Below, in pieces: positions 9,071 to 19,377 of a stretch of 64,000 bases of DNA. The notes beneath the pieces were generated by a model, which searched no databases, was not told the origin of the DNA, and saw only the letters and a list, made by a program, of their open reading frames with translations. A program made the position numbers and the translations under genes. Source of the stretch: Lyngbya confervoides BDU141951 (GTDB lineage: Bacteria > Cyanobacteriota > Cyanobacteriia > Thermosynechococcales > Thermosynechococcaceae); assembly GCF_000817775.3 (NCBI RefSeq), contig NZ_JTHE03000109.1:62001-126000 (forward strand), written 5' to 3'. The first letter of the stretch is position 1. Every line of letters begins with the position of its first letter.

Positions 9071-10045
9071 TCACCGAGAATCGTGGGAGGGCTCCCGTAG
9101 GGGATCGACCCCCGCCCGGTCTAAAATTGTGGGAATGAGATCTTCCCGTCTGACGGCCATTATGTGCACGCCCTGGCACAGTTGGCGGGCTGCCTGCACC
9201 TGCTCAGCGGCAATTGCAATACCGGCCTCGAGGGGATCGCTCGCCTCGGCCAGCCGTTGGATTATGGCCTCGGGAATCTGGACTCCAGGCACATTTTTGT
9301 TGATGAATTGGGCGTTCTTGGCCGATTTTAGGAGAAAAATACCTGCTAAGACTGGTTTTCCGTAGGGTCGGGCAATTTTTGTCATGAACTGATCTAGACG
9401 GTCAAAGTCAACGATCAGCTGACTTTGAAAAAATTGGGCTCCCGCTTCGATTTTACGGGCAAATCGCTTTTCAAGGCTGGACCAGCTTGCTAGTTGAGGA
9501 TCAACGGCGGCTCCTGCAAACAGATGAGTGGCACCATCGGGAAGCTTTTTTTCGTTGCCATCTTGTCCCTGATTTAAGGCAGCAATGAGACGCAGCAAGC
9601 GCACGGCCTCTAAGTCGAAGACGGCCCTAGCCTGGGGAAAGTCGCCTGCGCGAATCGGATCCCCCGTCAATGCCAAAATGTTATTTAAACCCAGGGCACT
9701 GGCGCCCATTAAATCTGCCTGGAGGGCAATCCGGTTGCGATCGCGGCAGGTCATCTGACAGATGGGGTCGAGACCCTGCCGTTGCAGCACTAAACAGGCT
9801 GCCCAAGAACTCATGCGTAGAACGGCCCGACTGCCGTCCGTGATGTTCACCCCGTGAACGCGTCCCTTCAAATGCAGCGCTTGTTGGACCATGTGCTCCA
9901 CTGCCCCCCCCTTGGGGGGGGTTACCTCCGCCGTAACCACAAATTCTCCCCGCCGCGCGGCCTCGGCGAAGCTAGGAATTTGCGGCTGTCCTGGCCTCGG
10001 TCGCGTCAAGGAGGGGTTCAAGGAAAGATCGGGGATAGAACTCAC
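9071..10045 (-). CDS. metF: Methylenetetrahydrofolate reductase
   Basis: A 324-residue flavoprotein-type TIM barrel. It reduces 5,10-methylenetetrahydrofolate to 5-methyltetrahydrofolate for methionine synthesis. The E-VTPPKG signature at residues 40-46 contains the catalytic Glu. TCRDRN at 99-104, ALTGDP at 125-130 and the GAQFFQSQLIVD strand match FAD- and folate-binding positions of MTHFR. It is slightly longer than the ~300-residue enterobacterial enzyme because of an N-terminal extension of about 25 residues. The start codon is GTG at 10045 without a good ribosome-binding site, so a slightly later start is possible. The gene is monocistronic. Confidence 0.9.
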   Translation of the reverse strand: MSSIPDLSLNPSLTRPRPGQPQIPSFAEAARRGEFVVTAEVTPPKGGAVEHMVQQALHLKGRVHGVNITDGSRAVLRMSSWAACLVLQRQGLDPICQMTCRDRNRIALQADLMGASALGLNNILALTGDPIRAGDFPQARAVFDLEAVRLLRLIAALNQGQDGNEKKLPDGATHLFAGAAVDPQLASWSSLEKRFARKIEAGAQFFQSQLIVDFDRLDQFMTKIARPYGKPVLAGIFLLKSAKNAQFINKNVPGVQIPEAIIQRLAEASDPLEAGIAIAAEQVQAARQLCQGVHIMAVRREDLIPTILDRAGVDPLREPSHDSR

Positions 10046-10167
10046 GATAGTAAAAAATAATTCAATAAAACGAAGATAAAGATATAAGTCCTGACTTTAC
10101 CTGGATTGGTCTGCTCTGGCACAGGGGGGAAGTGAAAATCTCTCCTGGTCAAAGGCCAGGATTCGGG

Positions 10168-10611
10168 TTAGTCCAGCGCGGGACAGAGTTGACAGGCCTC
10201 TGCCGCCGCACTGGGATCGAGGATGGTGCGATCGCCCGCGGGCTTGCCGTCGGTAAAGATGCGATCATAGAGTAGCTGATTCATGCATCGCTGGATAGAC
10301 TCTGCCTGGGTTCGAGATCGAATGCCGCGACAGGCCACCGCCGCAGATCGAGGATCAATAATCGTGCGATCGCCTGCTGGCGTCCCGTCTCTGAAGGTGT
10401 GGTCGTAGAGTAGCTGGTTTACGCAAAGTTTAATCAGATTACCATCCACCGAGATCGGCTGGGCTGCAATGGGCACCAGTCCAGGTTCCCCCAGCGTCCC
10501 GCCGATGATCAGCCAGGGGGTGGCAACTCGGTATAGCCCTGAACCCAGAGAACGAAGGAACGGGGGGATGAAGGATGGTATGGCTCCAATCGCATGGCCC
10601 CGATGACCCAT
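10168..10611 (-). CDS. Small protein with a duplicated 36-residue Cys motif
   Basis: A 147-residue protein. Two tandem copies of a 36-residue unit sit at residues 59-94 and 105-140. Each has the pattern C-x-NQLLYD-x2-F-x-DG-x-PAGDRTI-x-DP-x4-A-x-AC with the two Cys 31 residues apart (63/94 and 109/140). The N terminus has a hydrophobic stretch (~26-50) that may be a signal or anchor ending near AAQP. Paired Cys would suit disulfides in an oxidising compartment, which is inference. The GGGAGG five bases before ATG 10611 supports this start. I do not recognise the family or a function. Confidence 0.65.
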   Translation of the reverse strand: MGHRGHAIGAIPSFIPPFLRSLGSGLYRVATPWLIIGGTLGEPGLVPIAAQPISVDGNLIKLCVNQLLYDHTFRDGTPAGDRTIIDPRSAAVACRGIRSRTQAESIQRCMNQLLYDRIFTDGKPAGDRTILDPSAAAEACQLCPALD

Positions 10612-10653
10612 TGTGACCTCCCGCGTAGCAGCAATTCTATTCTAGGGGGGCTT

Positions 10654-11664
10654 CTACTGGGGATTTGTGAAACCCATGGCGGACCGGACCGATTGCAAGG
10701 TCGACTGCGCCACGGATTCGGCCTGCTCCCGTCCCTGCTGGAGGACGGAATTAAGGTAGCCAGGATCCTGGGTCAGATCCTGGTACTGCTGTTGAATGGG
10801 CCGCAGCGCCTCAATGGTGGTTTCGGTGAGGAGGGGCTTAAACTGGCCCCAGCCCATCTGAGTACATTCCTGGACAACGGCCGCCTTAGACTGACCGGAG
10901 AGCAGCATATAGAGCGTTAAGAGGTTATGGCATTCCGGGCGATCGGGATTATCAAACTCCAGGCCTCGCACGGGGTCAGTTTTGCAGCGCTTAATTTTCC
11001 TCTGAATCACCTCGGGTGCGTCTAGTAAATTAATGCGACTCTGTTCCGAGGGATCGGACTTAGACATTTTGCTGGTGCCATCGGTGAGGCTCATAACTCT
11101 GGCCCCGGCGGTTTGAATTAAAGGCTCGGGGATTTTTAAAAGGGGCTGATCCTCAGACCCAAACTGAAAATTAATTCGATTCGCAATATCACGGGTTAGC
11201 TCTAGATGCTGCTTTTGATCCTCCCCCACGGGCACGAGATCCGCCTGGTAGAGCAAAATATCGGCGGCTTGAAGAACCGGGTAGTCCAGTAGGCCCACGC
11301 TCACGTTTTCCCCCTGCTTGAGGGCCTTTTCCTTAAACTGAATCATGCGCTCAAGCCAGTTAAGCGGAGTTTGGCAATTTAAGAGCCAGGTCAGTTCTGC
11401 ATGGGCTGAAACATGGGATTGGACAAAAATCGTGGTGTGGTTGAGATCCAGCCCGCAGGCTAAATAGAGGGCCACCAGCTTGTAGGTGTTGCGGCTCAAG
11501 TCCGCCGGCTGATGGGGAACCGTAACGGCGTGGAGATCGGCGATGAAGAAAAAGTTATCGTACTGCTGTTGTCCCTCAACCCAGCGACGAATGGCCCCCA
11601 GATAGTTGCCTAAATGAAGGTCACCCGTGGGCTGCACCCCCGACAAGACTCGTTGTTTTCCCAT
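10654..11664 (-). CDS. trpS: Tryptophanyl-tRNA synthetase
   Basis: A 336-residue class Ic aminoacyl-tRNA synthetase that charges tRNA-Trp. GVQPTGDLHLGNYLGA near residues 9-24 includes the HIGH-type motif HLGN. KMSKS lies near residues 193-197, and GEDQKQHLELTRD is also typical of TrpRS. The frame extends upstream to 11718, but MGKQRVLSGVQPTG at 11664 matches the usual start and family length (330-340 residues). It lies 122 bases downstream of pheT on the same strand, so the two synthetase genes may share a transcript. Confidence 0.95.
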   Translation of the reverse strand: MGKQRVLSGVQPTGDLHLGNYLGAIRRWVEGQQQYDNFFFIADLHAVTVPHQPADLSRNTYKLVALYLACGLDLNHTTIFVQSHVSAHAELTWLLNCQTPLNWLERMIQFKEKALKQGENVSVGLLDYPVLQAADILLYQADLVPVGEDQKQHLELTRDIANRINFQFGSEDQPLLKIPEPLIQTAGARVMSLTDGTSKMSKSDPSEQSRINLLDAPEVIQRKIKRCKTDPVRGLEFDNPDRPECHNLLTLYMLLSGQSKAAVVQECTQMGWGQFKPLLTETTIEALRPIQQQYQDLTQDPGYLNSVLQQGREQAESVAQSTLQSVRSAMGFTNPQ

Positions 11665-11786
11665 GATCAGCAGTGGATAAAAAGCAGTGGATAAATCGGT
11701 ATTTGCAGGGGTTTGCAATAGACCTTAGGACCGAGAGAGCTCCCTGGGGTAGGGGATCTAGGCCTGTCCCAGGGGGTTGGCAATAC

Positions 11787-14240
11787 CTAGCTGCGTAGGC
11801 TGACGCTGAGCTTGGCTTCCAGGGCCTCGCGAATCCTTTGATGCAACGGGTTGACCTCCTCCTCGGTGAGGGTTCGGTCCGGGGCGCGGTAGACCAGACG
11901 AAAGGCCAGGCTCCGTTGCCCCGCTGGCACCGTCTCTCCCTGATATTCATCGATTAGATCGACCTGGTTTAACAGGGAGGCGTTGCTCTTTTGCGCTGCG
12001 GTTTGAATGACCCGGCTAATTTCAGCCACTGAGACGCCTGTGGAAATGAAGAAGGCCAGATCTCGATCCACGGCTGGGTAGGGAGAAAAGGGCTGAAAAT
12101 GAATTTGGGAGTCTTCGATATCTGCCATTGCATCGAGCAGAACCGCCAGGTCCAGCTCAAAACAGTAAACCGCATCCGGCAGATCTTGATCCTGACGCAG
12201 CAGCGGATGGATCTGCCCCAGGCGCCCGAGTCGCTGGCCTTGAATCCACAGTGAAGCCGTCCGCCCTGGGTGTAAGCGATCGTCCTGGCGATCGGGCTGA
12301 TATTCCACCGAGAGTCCCAGGCTGGTCAAGGCCGCCTCTAAAATCCCCTTGGCTTCAAACCAGCTCATGGGGGAGTCGCGATTGCTGTCCTGCGCCCAGG
12401 TTCCTTGACGGACATCTCCCCCCATAATCCCGGCGATCGCGGGCGATTCCTGTAGGCCCTGTTCGTCTTCCCAGAAAATGCGTCCAATTTCAAACCCGTT
12501 GAGCGGCCCATTGCCCTGCTCCAGATTAAACCTAAAGGCTTTAATCAAGGCCGTGAGCATTTCCGTGCGCAGGGCGGAGAATTCAATGAGCAGCGGGTTG
12601 ATGACCGAAATCTGGCGATCGCCCCCAGGTTTGGTCCAGCTGTAGTGAATCAGCTCGGTCAAGCCAGCTCCGCGAAAGGCCTGGCGAATTTTACGAGTAT
12701 AGACCTCGTCCTCCCCCAGGTAGCCAAACTCAGACTTGGCCGGCAGGGTGTCACAAAAATTGTCGTAGCCGTAGAGGCGGGCAATCTCCTCAATTAGATC
12801 AATTTCCCGCTCGATATCTCCTTGGCGATGGGCCGGAATCTCCACGGACCAGATCTGAGGGTCGTCCTCGGGCGTGACCCTAAACCCAAGCGATTCCAGA
12901 ATGGGAAGAACCTGGGACGCTTCGAGATCCACCGGTTCCTCGTCCTGGCCCCAAACCGGGCCCAGAATTTGGTTGACTCGCTCCAGGCGCAGCAGGATGG
13001 TTCGCTGCTGCAAGGTTCGATAGTCGGCCTTTGCCTGACTCACCACGGTTCCCCCTGCCAGGTCCGCCAGCAGCGCTAGGGCATGCTGACAGGCAACATC
13101 GAGCTGCGCTGGATTAACGCCCCGCTCATAGCGGGAGGACGCTTCGGTCCGCAAGCCCTGTACCCGTGCCGAGCGGCGGATGGAGACGGCATTAAATAGG
13201 GCGCACTCCAGGATAATGCTCTGGGTTTGCGCATTGACCTCGCTCTGTTCTCCCCCCATCACCCCCGCCAGGGCCACGGGCTTATTTTGAACGGTAATCA
13301 GAAGATTTTGAGCCTCTAGCTGGCGAGATTGTCCGTCTAGGGTCCTTAAGGGGGGATCGTCATCGGCCAGGCGCACCCCGATCTGTAAATCGGTTCCGCC
13401 CGCAATGGTTTCCAGTGCCTGACGGTCAAAGGCGTGCAGGGGTTGTCCCCAGGTGATCAAGATGTAGTTGGTAATATCGACCACATTGTTAATGGCGCGA
13501 ATGCCTGCTGACTCCAGACAGGTTCTGAGCCAGTCTGGGGAAGGCCCAACCTGTATGTTGTCCACGCGTGTGGCCAGGTAGGCGGGACAGTGCGCCGGAT
13601 CGGCAATGGCCACGCTTAGCCCTGGGTCCTGCGGCCAGGAGGAGTCGGTCTTCACCTCCGGTAAACTCAAGGTTCCACCGGTGAGGGCGGCCACCTCTCG
13701 GGCAATCCCCACCATGCTCAGGGCATCGGCGCGGTTTGCGGTGGAGGTCAGGTCTAAAATGACGTCGTCCAGGCCAAGTAGGGGACGCACGTCATCCCCT
13801 ACTTGGAACGACTGTACCGCCGGGTCAAAGCTGTGAATTCCTGCAGACTCTTTGGCTAACCCCAACTCAGCCAGGGAGCAGATCATTCCAAAGGACTTAA
13901 CTCCGCGCAGCTTCGCAGGCTTGATTTTGAGATCAATGCAGGGAAGGTAGGTGCCGGGTCGCGCCACCGGAACATACAGTCCGGTTTTGACGTTGGGAGC
14001 CCCGCAAACGATGGTCGCAGCTTCGGCGTCTCCCACCTCCACTTGGCAAACGCTCAGCTTATTGGCATTGGGATGGGGCTGGCAGTCCCGGACGTAGCCC
14101 ACGACTACCCCTTCGGCCCAGGTTTTGCGATCCTCAATATCTTCAACTTCAAACCCAGCCAACGTTAGTTGATGAGCTAGATCCTCTGGCGAAAGGTCAA
14201 TTGCCACCAGGGTTTTAAGCCAATTGAAGGAGATGTGCAT
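11787..14240 (-). CDS. pheT: Phenylalanyl-tRNA synthetase beta subunit
   Basis: An 817-residue beta subunit of the alpha2beta2 PheRS. It has the N-terminal EMAP-like tRNA-binding OB fold (~residues 40-150), the B3/B4 editing region (~200-400, including [16 protein letters not shown]), the B5 domain (~405-485), the catalytic-like core, and the C-terminal ferredoxin-fold anticodon-binding domain (~725-817, with [13 protein letters not shown]). Length is normal. pheS is not in the window, as is common in cyanobacteria where the subunits are unlinked. Start MHISFNWL at 14240 is the standard one. Confidence 0.96.
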   Translation of the reverse strand: MHISFNWLKTLVAIDLSPEDLAHQLTLAGFEVEDIEDRKTWAEGVVVGYVRDCQPHPNANKLSVCQVEVGDAEAATIVCGAPNVKTGLYVPVARPGTYLPCIDLKIKPAKLRGVKSFGMICSLAELGLAKESAGIHSFDPAVQSFQVGDDVRPLLGLDDVILDLTSTANRADALSMVGIAREVAALTGGTLSLPEVKTDSSWPQDPGLSVAIADPAHCPAYLATRVDNIQVGPSPDWLRTCLESAGIRAINNVVDITNYILITWGQPLHAFDRQALETIAGGTDLQIGVRLADDDPPLRTLDGQSRQLEAQNLLITVQNKPVALAGVMGGEQSEVNAQTQSIILECALFNAVSIRRSARVQGLRTEASSRYERGVNPAQLDVACQHALALLADLAGGTVVSQAKADYRTLQQRTILLRLERVNQILGPVWGQDEEPVDLEASQVLPILESLGFRVTPEDDPQIWSVEIPAHRQGDIEREIDLIEEIARLYGYDNFCDTLPAKSEFGYLGEDEVYTRKIRQAFRGAGLTELIHYSWTKPGGDRQISVINPLLIEFSALRTEMLTALIKAFRFNLEQGNGPLNGFEIGRIFWEDEQGLQESPAIAGIMGGDVRQGTWAQDSNRDSPMSWFEAKGILEAALTSLGLSVEYQPDRQDDRLHPGRTASLWIQGQRLGRLGQIHPLLRQDQDLPDAVYCFELDLAVLLDAMADIEDSQIHFQPFSPYPAVDRDLAFFISTGVSVAEISRVIQTAAQKSNASLLNQVDLIDEYQGETVPAGQRSLAFRLVYRAPDRTLTEEEVNPLHQRIREALEAKLSVSLRS

Positions 14241-14613
14241 GGATAGGTGAAATCAGCATGGCCATGATCAAAGCGGATAGCCAGGTTGGACTGGACTGAC
14301 TACCCGCTTAACAATTGTTTATTGTCAGTCATGGTGGGGTGGATTGCAACCAGGCCTATGGAAAACCGGATGAGGTGCCCGGCTTGCTGCCCGGAGCCGG
14401 GGCCTAATTCTGGAGAGACCCGCTCGCATCTTAGGGGGCCATCGCGCGGGTCTCGCTTGGGCAAACTGGGGGGATGGACTCAAGCTGGAGGTCTGTTCTG
14501 CCGCTGCCTGGGTGTAATTGGTTGCGGGCTGGTCGCGGTGGCCCTTCCACCCGGACAGGGAAAGAACAAGTTAGGATCGCACATGACCTTCTGACCCGTT
14601 TGATTAAAGAAGA
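14241..14613. other. pheT-mfd divergent intergenic region with two hairpins
   Basis: This 373-base region separates the divergent pheT and mfd starts. It holds the palindrome AACAATTGTT at 14310-14319. A first inverted repeat pairs CCCGGCT at 14378-14384 with AGCCGGG at 14395-14401. A second pairs GAGACCCGC at 14415-14423 with GCGGGTCTC at 14446-14454. An open frame across 14286-14594 on the plus strand does not look like protein. The promoters of both genes must lie here, but I cannot place them confidently. The hairpins could form in either leader RNA. Confidence 0.5.
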
Positions 14614-17600
14614 ATGACCTCCTTTTCCGCAGTCGTTCGCGCTCTTTCCCAGAGCCGTCTTGCCACGGAGCTATCGAGCAAGTTAGACCAGCAGCAATTT
14701 CTTGATCTCAACGGTGTCGCTCGGCTGCCGAAGGGACTGGTCACTTCGGCCATCGCCCAGCTTCGCTCCCAGCCCCTGTGCATCATCACCGCTACCCTGG
14801 AAGAGGCCAGTCGGTGGGCGGCTCAGCTAGAATCCATGGGCTGGAATACGGTGCATTTTTATCCCACCAGTGAAGCCTCGCCCTACGAACCCTTTGACCT
14901 TGAGTCTGAAATGGCCTGGGGGCAGCTGCAGATTCTCGCTGACCTGAGCCTGGATCACGATCTAGAATCCCAGGCGTTCCGCCACCCCTCCGACCCCAAT
15001 AAGGTGGCCATTGTCGCCACCGAGCGATCGCTCCAGCCCCATCTGCCGCCAAAATCTGCCCTGAAGGACTTTTGCCTGCGGCTGCAGACTGGGATGGAGA
15101 TGGAGATTCAAGATCTCAGGCGCAAGCTGGCCCATTTGGGCTATGAAAAGGTTGCTCTGGTGGAAACTGAAGGTCAGTGGAGTCAGCGGGGCGATATTTT
15201 AGATATCTACCCGGTGGCGGCGGAACTGCCCATCCGTCTGGAGTGGTTTGGCGAGGATCTAGAGCAAATCCGCGAGTTTGACCCCGGTACCCAGCGATCC
15301 CTGGACCGCATTCCCGCCATGACCCTGACGCCCACCAGCTTTCGGCCCATTATCCTCAAGGCGCTTCAGACCATTGACAGTCCGGCATTTCGCCACTACC
15401 TCAGCCAGGATCAGCAAGATCAGCTGGTTCAGGGCACCCTGGAGGGCACCCACAAGTTCCTGGGCTTTGCCTTTGACCAGCCCGCTTCGCTCCTGGATTA
15501 CTTGCCAGATCACACCTTGATCGTCCTGGATGAGCCGGGTCAGTGTCAGCCCCACAGCGATCGCTGGGTGGAGCATGCTCAGGATCAGTGGACCTTCTAC
15601 AGCGATGCCCAGCATCCTCTGCCGAAGCTGCACCAATCCTTTTCAGAGACCACCGCTGTCCTGGACCTCTTTGACCGCATCCACTTGCGTGAGCTGGCCG
15701 AGAGCGATCGCGGTTTAAACCTGTCTAGCCGTCCGGTGCCGGTGACTCCACACCAGTTTGGCAAGCTAGCGGAGATTGTGCGGGAACAGCTGGGGCAAAA
15801 ATTTCAGGTTTGGCTGATGTCTGCCCAGCCGTCGCGATCGGTGGCGCTACTGCAAGAGCACGATGCCCCGGCCCAGTTTGTGCCCAATCCCAAGGACTAT
15901 CCAGCCATTGAAAAGCTGCAAAATCAGCGCACTCCCGTGGGGTTGAAATATTCAGGCTTAGCGGAACTAGAGGGATTTATCCTGCCCACCTTCCGCGTCA
16001 TGGTGGTCACCGACCGGGAGTTTTTTGGCCAGCATTCCCTTTCCTCACCGAGCTATGTGCGCAAGCGGCGGCGAGCGGCCTCCAAGCAGGTCGATCCTAA
16101 CAAACTTTCTCCCGGTGACTACGTGGTCCATCGCAACCACGGCATCGGCCAGTTTAAAAAGCTAGAGAGCTTAACGATCAACCGGGAAACCCGCGATTAT
16201 CTGGTGATTCAGTATGCCGATGGTCTGTTGCGGGTGGCCGCCGATCAGCTCGATGCCCTGTCTCGCTTTCGAACCACCGGCCAGGAGAAGCCACAGCTGC
16301 ACAAAATGACCGGCAAGGTGTGGGAGAAAACGAAAAATAAGGTGCGTAAGTCCATCAAAAAGCTGGCGGTGGACTTGATCATGCTCTATGCCGAACGGGC
16401 CAAGCAAACCGGATTTGTCTTTCCTGAAGACCAGCCCTGGCAAGAGGAACTAGAAGAATCCTTTCCCTACGTGCCCACGCCGGATCAGCTGAAGGCCACC
16501 CAGGATGTGAAGCGCGATATGGAAAGTAATCGCCCCATGGATCGGTTGGTCTGCGGCGATGTGGGCTTTGGCAAAACCGAGGTGGCCGTGCGCGCTATTT
16601 TTAAGGCGGTGACCGCAGGGAAGCAGGTGGCGATGATGGCTCCCACCACCATCTTGACTCAGCAGCACTACCACACCCTTAAGGAACGGTTTGCCCCCTA
16701 TCCCATTCAGGTGGGTCTTTTAAATCGCTTCCGCACGGCTCAGGAGCGCAAAGATATTATCCAACGGCTGAAAACTGGGGAGCTAGATGTGGTGGTGGGC
16801 ACCCAGCAGCTACTGGGCAAGACCGTCCAGTTCAAAGATCTTGGTTTGCTAGTGATTGACGAAGAGCAGCGGTTCGGCGTGAATCAGAAGGAAAAAATCA
16901 AGACCCTCAAGACCCAGGTGGATGTCCTCACCCTCTCGGCCACGCCAATTCCGCGCACTCTCTATATGGCCCTCTCTGGCGTACGGGAAATGAGCTTGAT
17001 TAGCACCCCCCCGCCCTCCCGTCGTCCCATCAAAACCCACATGTCGCCCTATGAACCTGAAACCGTCCGGAGCGCCATCCGCCAGGAGCTCGATCGCGGC
17101 GGACAGGTATTTTACGTGGTGCCCCGAGTGGAGGGGATTGAGGAAACGGCTGCCAAAATTCGGGAGATGGTGCCCTCGGCCCGCATTGCGATCGCCCACG
17201 GTCAGATGGTGGAAGGAGAACTGGAGGCAACCATGCTGGCTTTTAGCAACGCCGAGGCCGATATTCTCCTGTGTACCACCATTATCGAATCTGGCCTTGA
17301 CATTCCCCGCGTTAACACAATTCTGATTGAAGATGCCCAAAAGTTTGGTCTCTCCCAGCTGTATCAGCTGCGGGGGCGAGTGGGCCGTGCCGGCATTCAA
17401 GCCCATGCCTGGCTGTTCTATCCGCGCCAGGAAAGCCTCACGGAAGCAGCCCGTAAGCGCCTGCGAGCCCTTCAGGAGTTTACGCAGCTGGGGTCCGGCT
17501 ATCAGCTCGCCATGCGCGATATGGAAATTAGAGGGGTGGGCAATCTGCTGGGGGCGGAGCAATCGGGGCAGCTTAATGCCATTGGCTTTGACCTCTACAT

Positions 17601-18135
17601 GGATATGCTCCAGGAATCTATCAATGAAATTCGCGGTCAGGAGATTCCTCAGGTGGACGAAACCTCAGTGGAGTTGACCCTTACCGCCTTCATTCCCTCT
17701 GACTATATCCCTGACCTAGATCAGAAAATGGCGGCCTATCGGGAGGTGGCCACCGCCGACTCTAAGCAGGATCTGACCCTGATTGCTGCCGATTGGAGCG
17801 ATCGCTACGGCACCATTCCCCATGCGGCCCTGCAGCTCATGCGTGTTGTGGAACTCAAGCTGATGGCCAAACCCCTCGGATTTGCCAAAATTAAGTCGGA
17901 GGGCAAGCAGCACGTGATTCTAGAAACGCCCATGGAGGAACCTGCTTGGAAGCTGCTCCAGGAAAAATTGCCGAATCACCTGAAGTCTCGCTTTGTTTAT
18001 TCCCCCGGTAAGGTCACAGTTCGGGGGCTTGGGGTTCTAAAACCGGAACAGCAGCTCGAGAACCTGATTGACTGGTTGGGCACGATGCAAACTGCTCTGC
18101 CTCACCCCGATCTGGAAGTAGCCCAGTTGGTTTAG
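14614..18135 (+). CDS. mfd: Transcription-repair coupling factor
   Basis: A 1173-residue ATP-dependent translocase that removes RNA polymerase stalled at lesions and recruits UvrA. Order of domains: UvrB-like N-terminal damage-recognition region (~25-350), RNA-polymerase-binding CarD/RID module beginning [17 protein letters not shown] (~498), superfamily 2 helicase with Walker A GDVGFGKT (~648) and DEEQ box (~749), a SATPIPRTL motif, second RecA domain with QLRGRVGRA, and C-terminal TRCF autoinhibitory domain (~1000-1130). Length is typical. Transcribed divergently from pheT. Confidence 0.97.
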   Translation: MTSFSAVVRALSQSRLATELSSKLDQQQFLDLNGVARLPKGLVTSAIAQLRSQPLCIITATLEEASRWAAQLESMGWNTVHFYPTSEASPYEPFDLESEMAWGQLQILADLSLDHDLESQAFRHPSDPNKVAIVATERSLQPHLPPKSALKDFCLRLQTGMEMEIQDLRRKLAHLGYEKVALVETEGQWSQRGDILDIYPVAAELPIRLEWFGEDLEQIREFDPGTQRSLDRIPAMTLTPTSFRPIILKALQTIDSPAFRHYLSQDQQDQLVQGTLEGTHKFLGFAFDQPASLLDYLPDHTLIVLDEPGQCQPHSDRWVEHAQDQWTFYSDAQHPLPKLHQSFSETTAVLDLFDRIHLRELAESDRGLNLSSRPVPVTPHQFGKLAEIVREQLGQKFQVWLMSAQPSRSVALLQEHDAPAQFVPNPKDYPAIEKLQNQRTPVGLKYSGLAELEGFILPTFRVMVVTDREFFGQHSLSSPSYVRKRRRAASKQVDPNKLSPGDYVVHRNHGIGQFKKLESLTINRETRDYLVIQYADGLLRVAADQLDALSRFRTTGQEKPQLHKMTGKVWEKTKNKVRKSIKKLAVDLIMLYAERAKQTGFVFPEDQPWQEELEESFPYVPTPDQLKATQDVKRDMESNRPMDRLVCGDVGFGKTEVAVRAIFKAVTAGKQVAMMAPTTILTQQHYHTLKERFAPYPIQVGLLNRFRTAQERKDIIQRLKTGELDVVVGTQQLLGKTVQFKDLGLLVIDEEQRFGVNQKEKIKTLKTQVDVLTLSATPIPRTLYMALSGVREMSLISTPPPSRRPIKTHMSPYEPETVRSAIRQELDRGGQVFYVVPRVEGIEETAAKIREMVPSARIAIAHGQMVEGELEATMLAFSNAEADILLCTTIIESGLDIPRVNTILIEDAQKFGLSQLYQLRGRVGRAGIQAHAWLFYPRQESLTEAARKRLRALQEFTQLGSGYQLAMRDMEIRGVGNLLGAEQSGQLNAIGFDLYMDMLQESINEIRGQEIPQVDETSVELTLTAFIPSDYIPDLDQKMAAYREVATADSKQDLTLIAADWSDRYGTIPHAALQLMRVVELKLMAKPLGFAKIKSEGKQHVILETPMEEPAWKLLQEKLPNHLKSRFVYSPGKVTVRGLGVLKPEQQLENLIDWLGTMQTALPHPDLEVAQLV

Positions 18136-18185
18136 GCTCTGTCCCCCTGCCCGGCTGCGGAAGGCCAGGGAGAAGTGAGAAGACC

Positions 18186-18251
18186 CTCTCCTCTTGGCTG
18201 GCAATACGGCAGCCAAGCCGGGCCTGTCCCTTGGGATTGCCGGGAGAGGAG
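18186..18251. repeat. Nested inverted repeat downstream of mfd
   Basis: An outer 8-base stem CTCTCCTC (18186-18193) / GAGAGGAG (18244-18251) encloses a perfect 7-base hairpin TTGGCTG (18194-18200) / CAGCCAA (18210-18216) and a second short self-complementary stretch TCCCTTGGGA. The fold suggests a three-way junction. There is no T-run, so it is not a classical terminator. It may be the mfd 3' end or a small repeat element. Confidence 0.45.
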
Positions 18252-18368
18252 ACCACGCTTCCCCCTCACGGAAGAAAGGCGGCTGCTTAAAAAGCCCCCA
18301 TCGCAAGCGTAGGATGAGGGCCTCAATCGGATAATTAATTGGGAATCTTTCGTAAACCTTCGGCTAGA

Positions 18369-19184
18369 TTAGGCTTCTGCCAGGCGTAACCGCTTGGCTA
18401 ATCCCAGCTTACTCAGGAGCCAAATGGTCACCCAGGTCAAATCAAATTCCCACCATTGCAATCCGTGGCGGGCCGAGTGGGGATAGGCATGGTGGTTATT
18501 GTGCCAGCCTTCGCCGTAGGTGAGTAGAGCCACCCACCAGCAGTTGGTCGAAGCATCATCGGAGTCATGGGTGCGATAGCCAAACTGATGCGTGGCGCTG
18601 TTCACAAACCAGGTGCAGTGATACACCAGCACCAGACGCACGAAAATTCCCCAAACCACAAAGGGCCAACCCCCGAGCAGATAAAAGATCACGCCCAAGG
18701 CAATCTGAATCGGCAGAAAGTATTGATCTAAAAATCGGTAAACCGGATCCTGGTTAATATCCCGAGTTAAACGCTCCACATCTTTCTTGGCCGGGACCTG
18801 ATGCAGCATCCAGCCCATGTGACTCCACCAGAATCCCTTGTGGGAGTTGTGCTGATCTTGCACTTTATCTGAATGCAGATGGTGATTGCGGTGTAAACCC
18901 ACCCACTCTATCACCCCTCCTTCGCAGGCCAACGCGCCACAGAAGACAAAAAAATACTCCAGCCATTTCGGGGTCTGAAAACTCCGATGGGTCACCAAAC
19001 GATGCCATCCTAAGGTAATCCCCAAACCGCCAGTAATCCAGTGGAACAGGACAGCCAGTCCTACGGCTGCCCAGCTAAAATTGCCAGGCAGCAGCGCAAA
19101 CAACGCTCCCACGTGAATTGCTGCCATGAATAAAATGACCGGCCACTGGAATCCTAATTTTTCGGTTGAAGTTGCAACTGTCAT
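18369..19184 (-). CDS. desC: Acyl-lipid delta-9 fatty acid desaturase
   Basis: A 271-residue membrane di-iron desaturase that introduces the first double bond at C9 of acyl chains in membrane lipids. The three His boxes are HRLVTH at 61-66, HRNHH at 98-102 and HNNHH at 228-232. Four or more hydrophobic segments are visible around residues 13-56, 75-95 and 155-192. The length and box spacing match cyanobacterial DesC. An AAGG nine bases before the ATG supports the start. Expression of desaturases is often temperature-dependent; no specific site is evident here. Confidence 0.92.
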   Translation of the reverse strand: MTVATSTEKLGFQWPVILFMAAIHVGALFALLPGNFSWAAVGLAVLFHWITGGLGITLGWHRLVTHRSFQTPKWLEYFFVFCGALACEGGVIEWVGLHRNHHLHSDKVQDQHNSHKGFWWSHMGWMLHQVPAKKDVERLTRDINQDPVYRFLDQYFLPIQIALGVIFYLLGGWPFVVWGIFVRLVLVYHCTWFVNSATHQFGYRTHDSDDASTNCWWVALLTYGEGWHNNHHAYPHSARHGLQWWEFDLTWVTIWLLSKLGLAKRLRLAEA

Positions 19185-19377
19185 TCACATACCTTTAGAA
19201 AAGAACGAAATTAAATGCGAAAAAAGTCAGGTAGCTCTCCGCAGCAGCGCCGCTGACCCGACTTGAACGTAAAATTTCTTCATAAAATGCACCACGGCCT
19301 CTTCCACATCCCGTGGTCGCCACCGATACAAAACTTTTTAATGGTCGAACACAGGCTAACACAAATTTCTATTGTCT

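Noticed and set aside
14286-14594. 102-codon open frame in the pheT-mfd gap
   Set aside because: No ribosome-binding site, Cys/Pro/Gly-rich low-quality composition, spans two hairpins.
16849-17562. 237-codon open frame antisense to mfd
   Set aside because: Lies wholly within a conserved helicase gene and matches no family; explained by codon bias.
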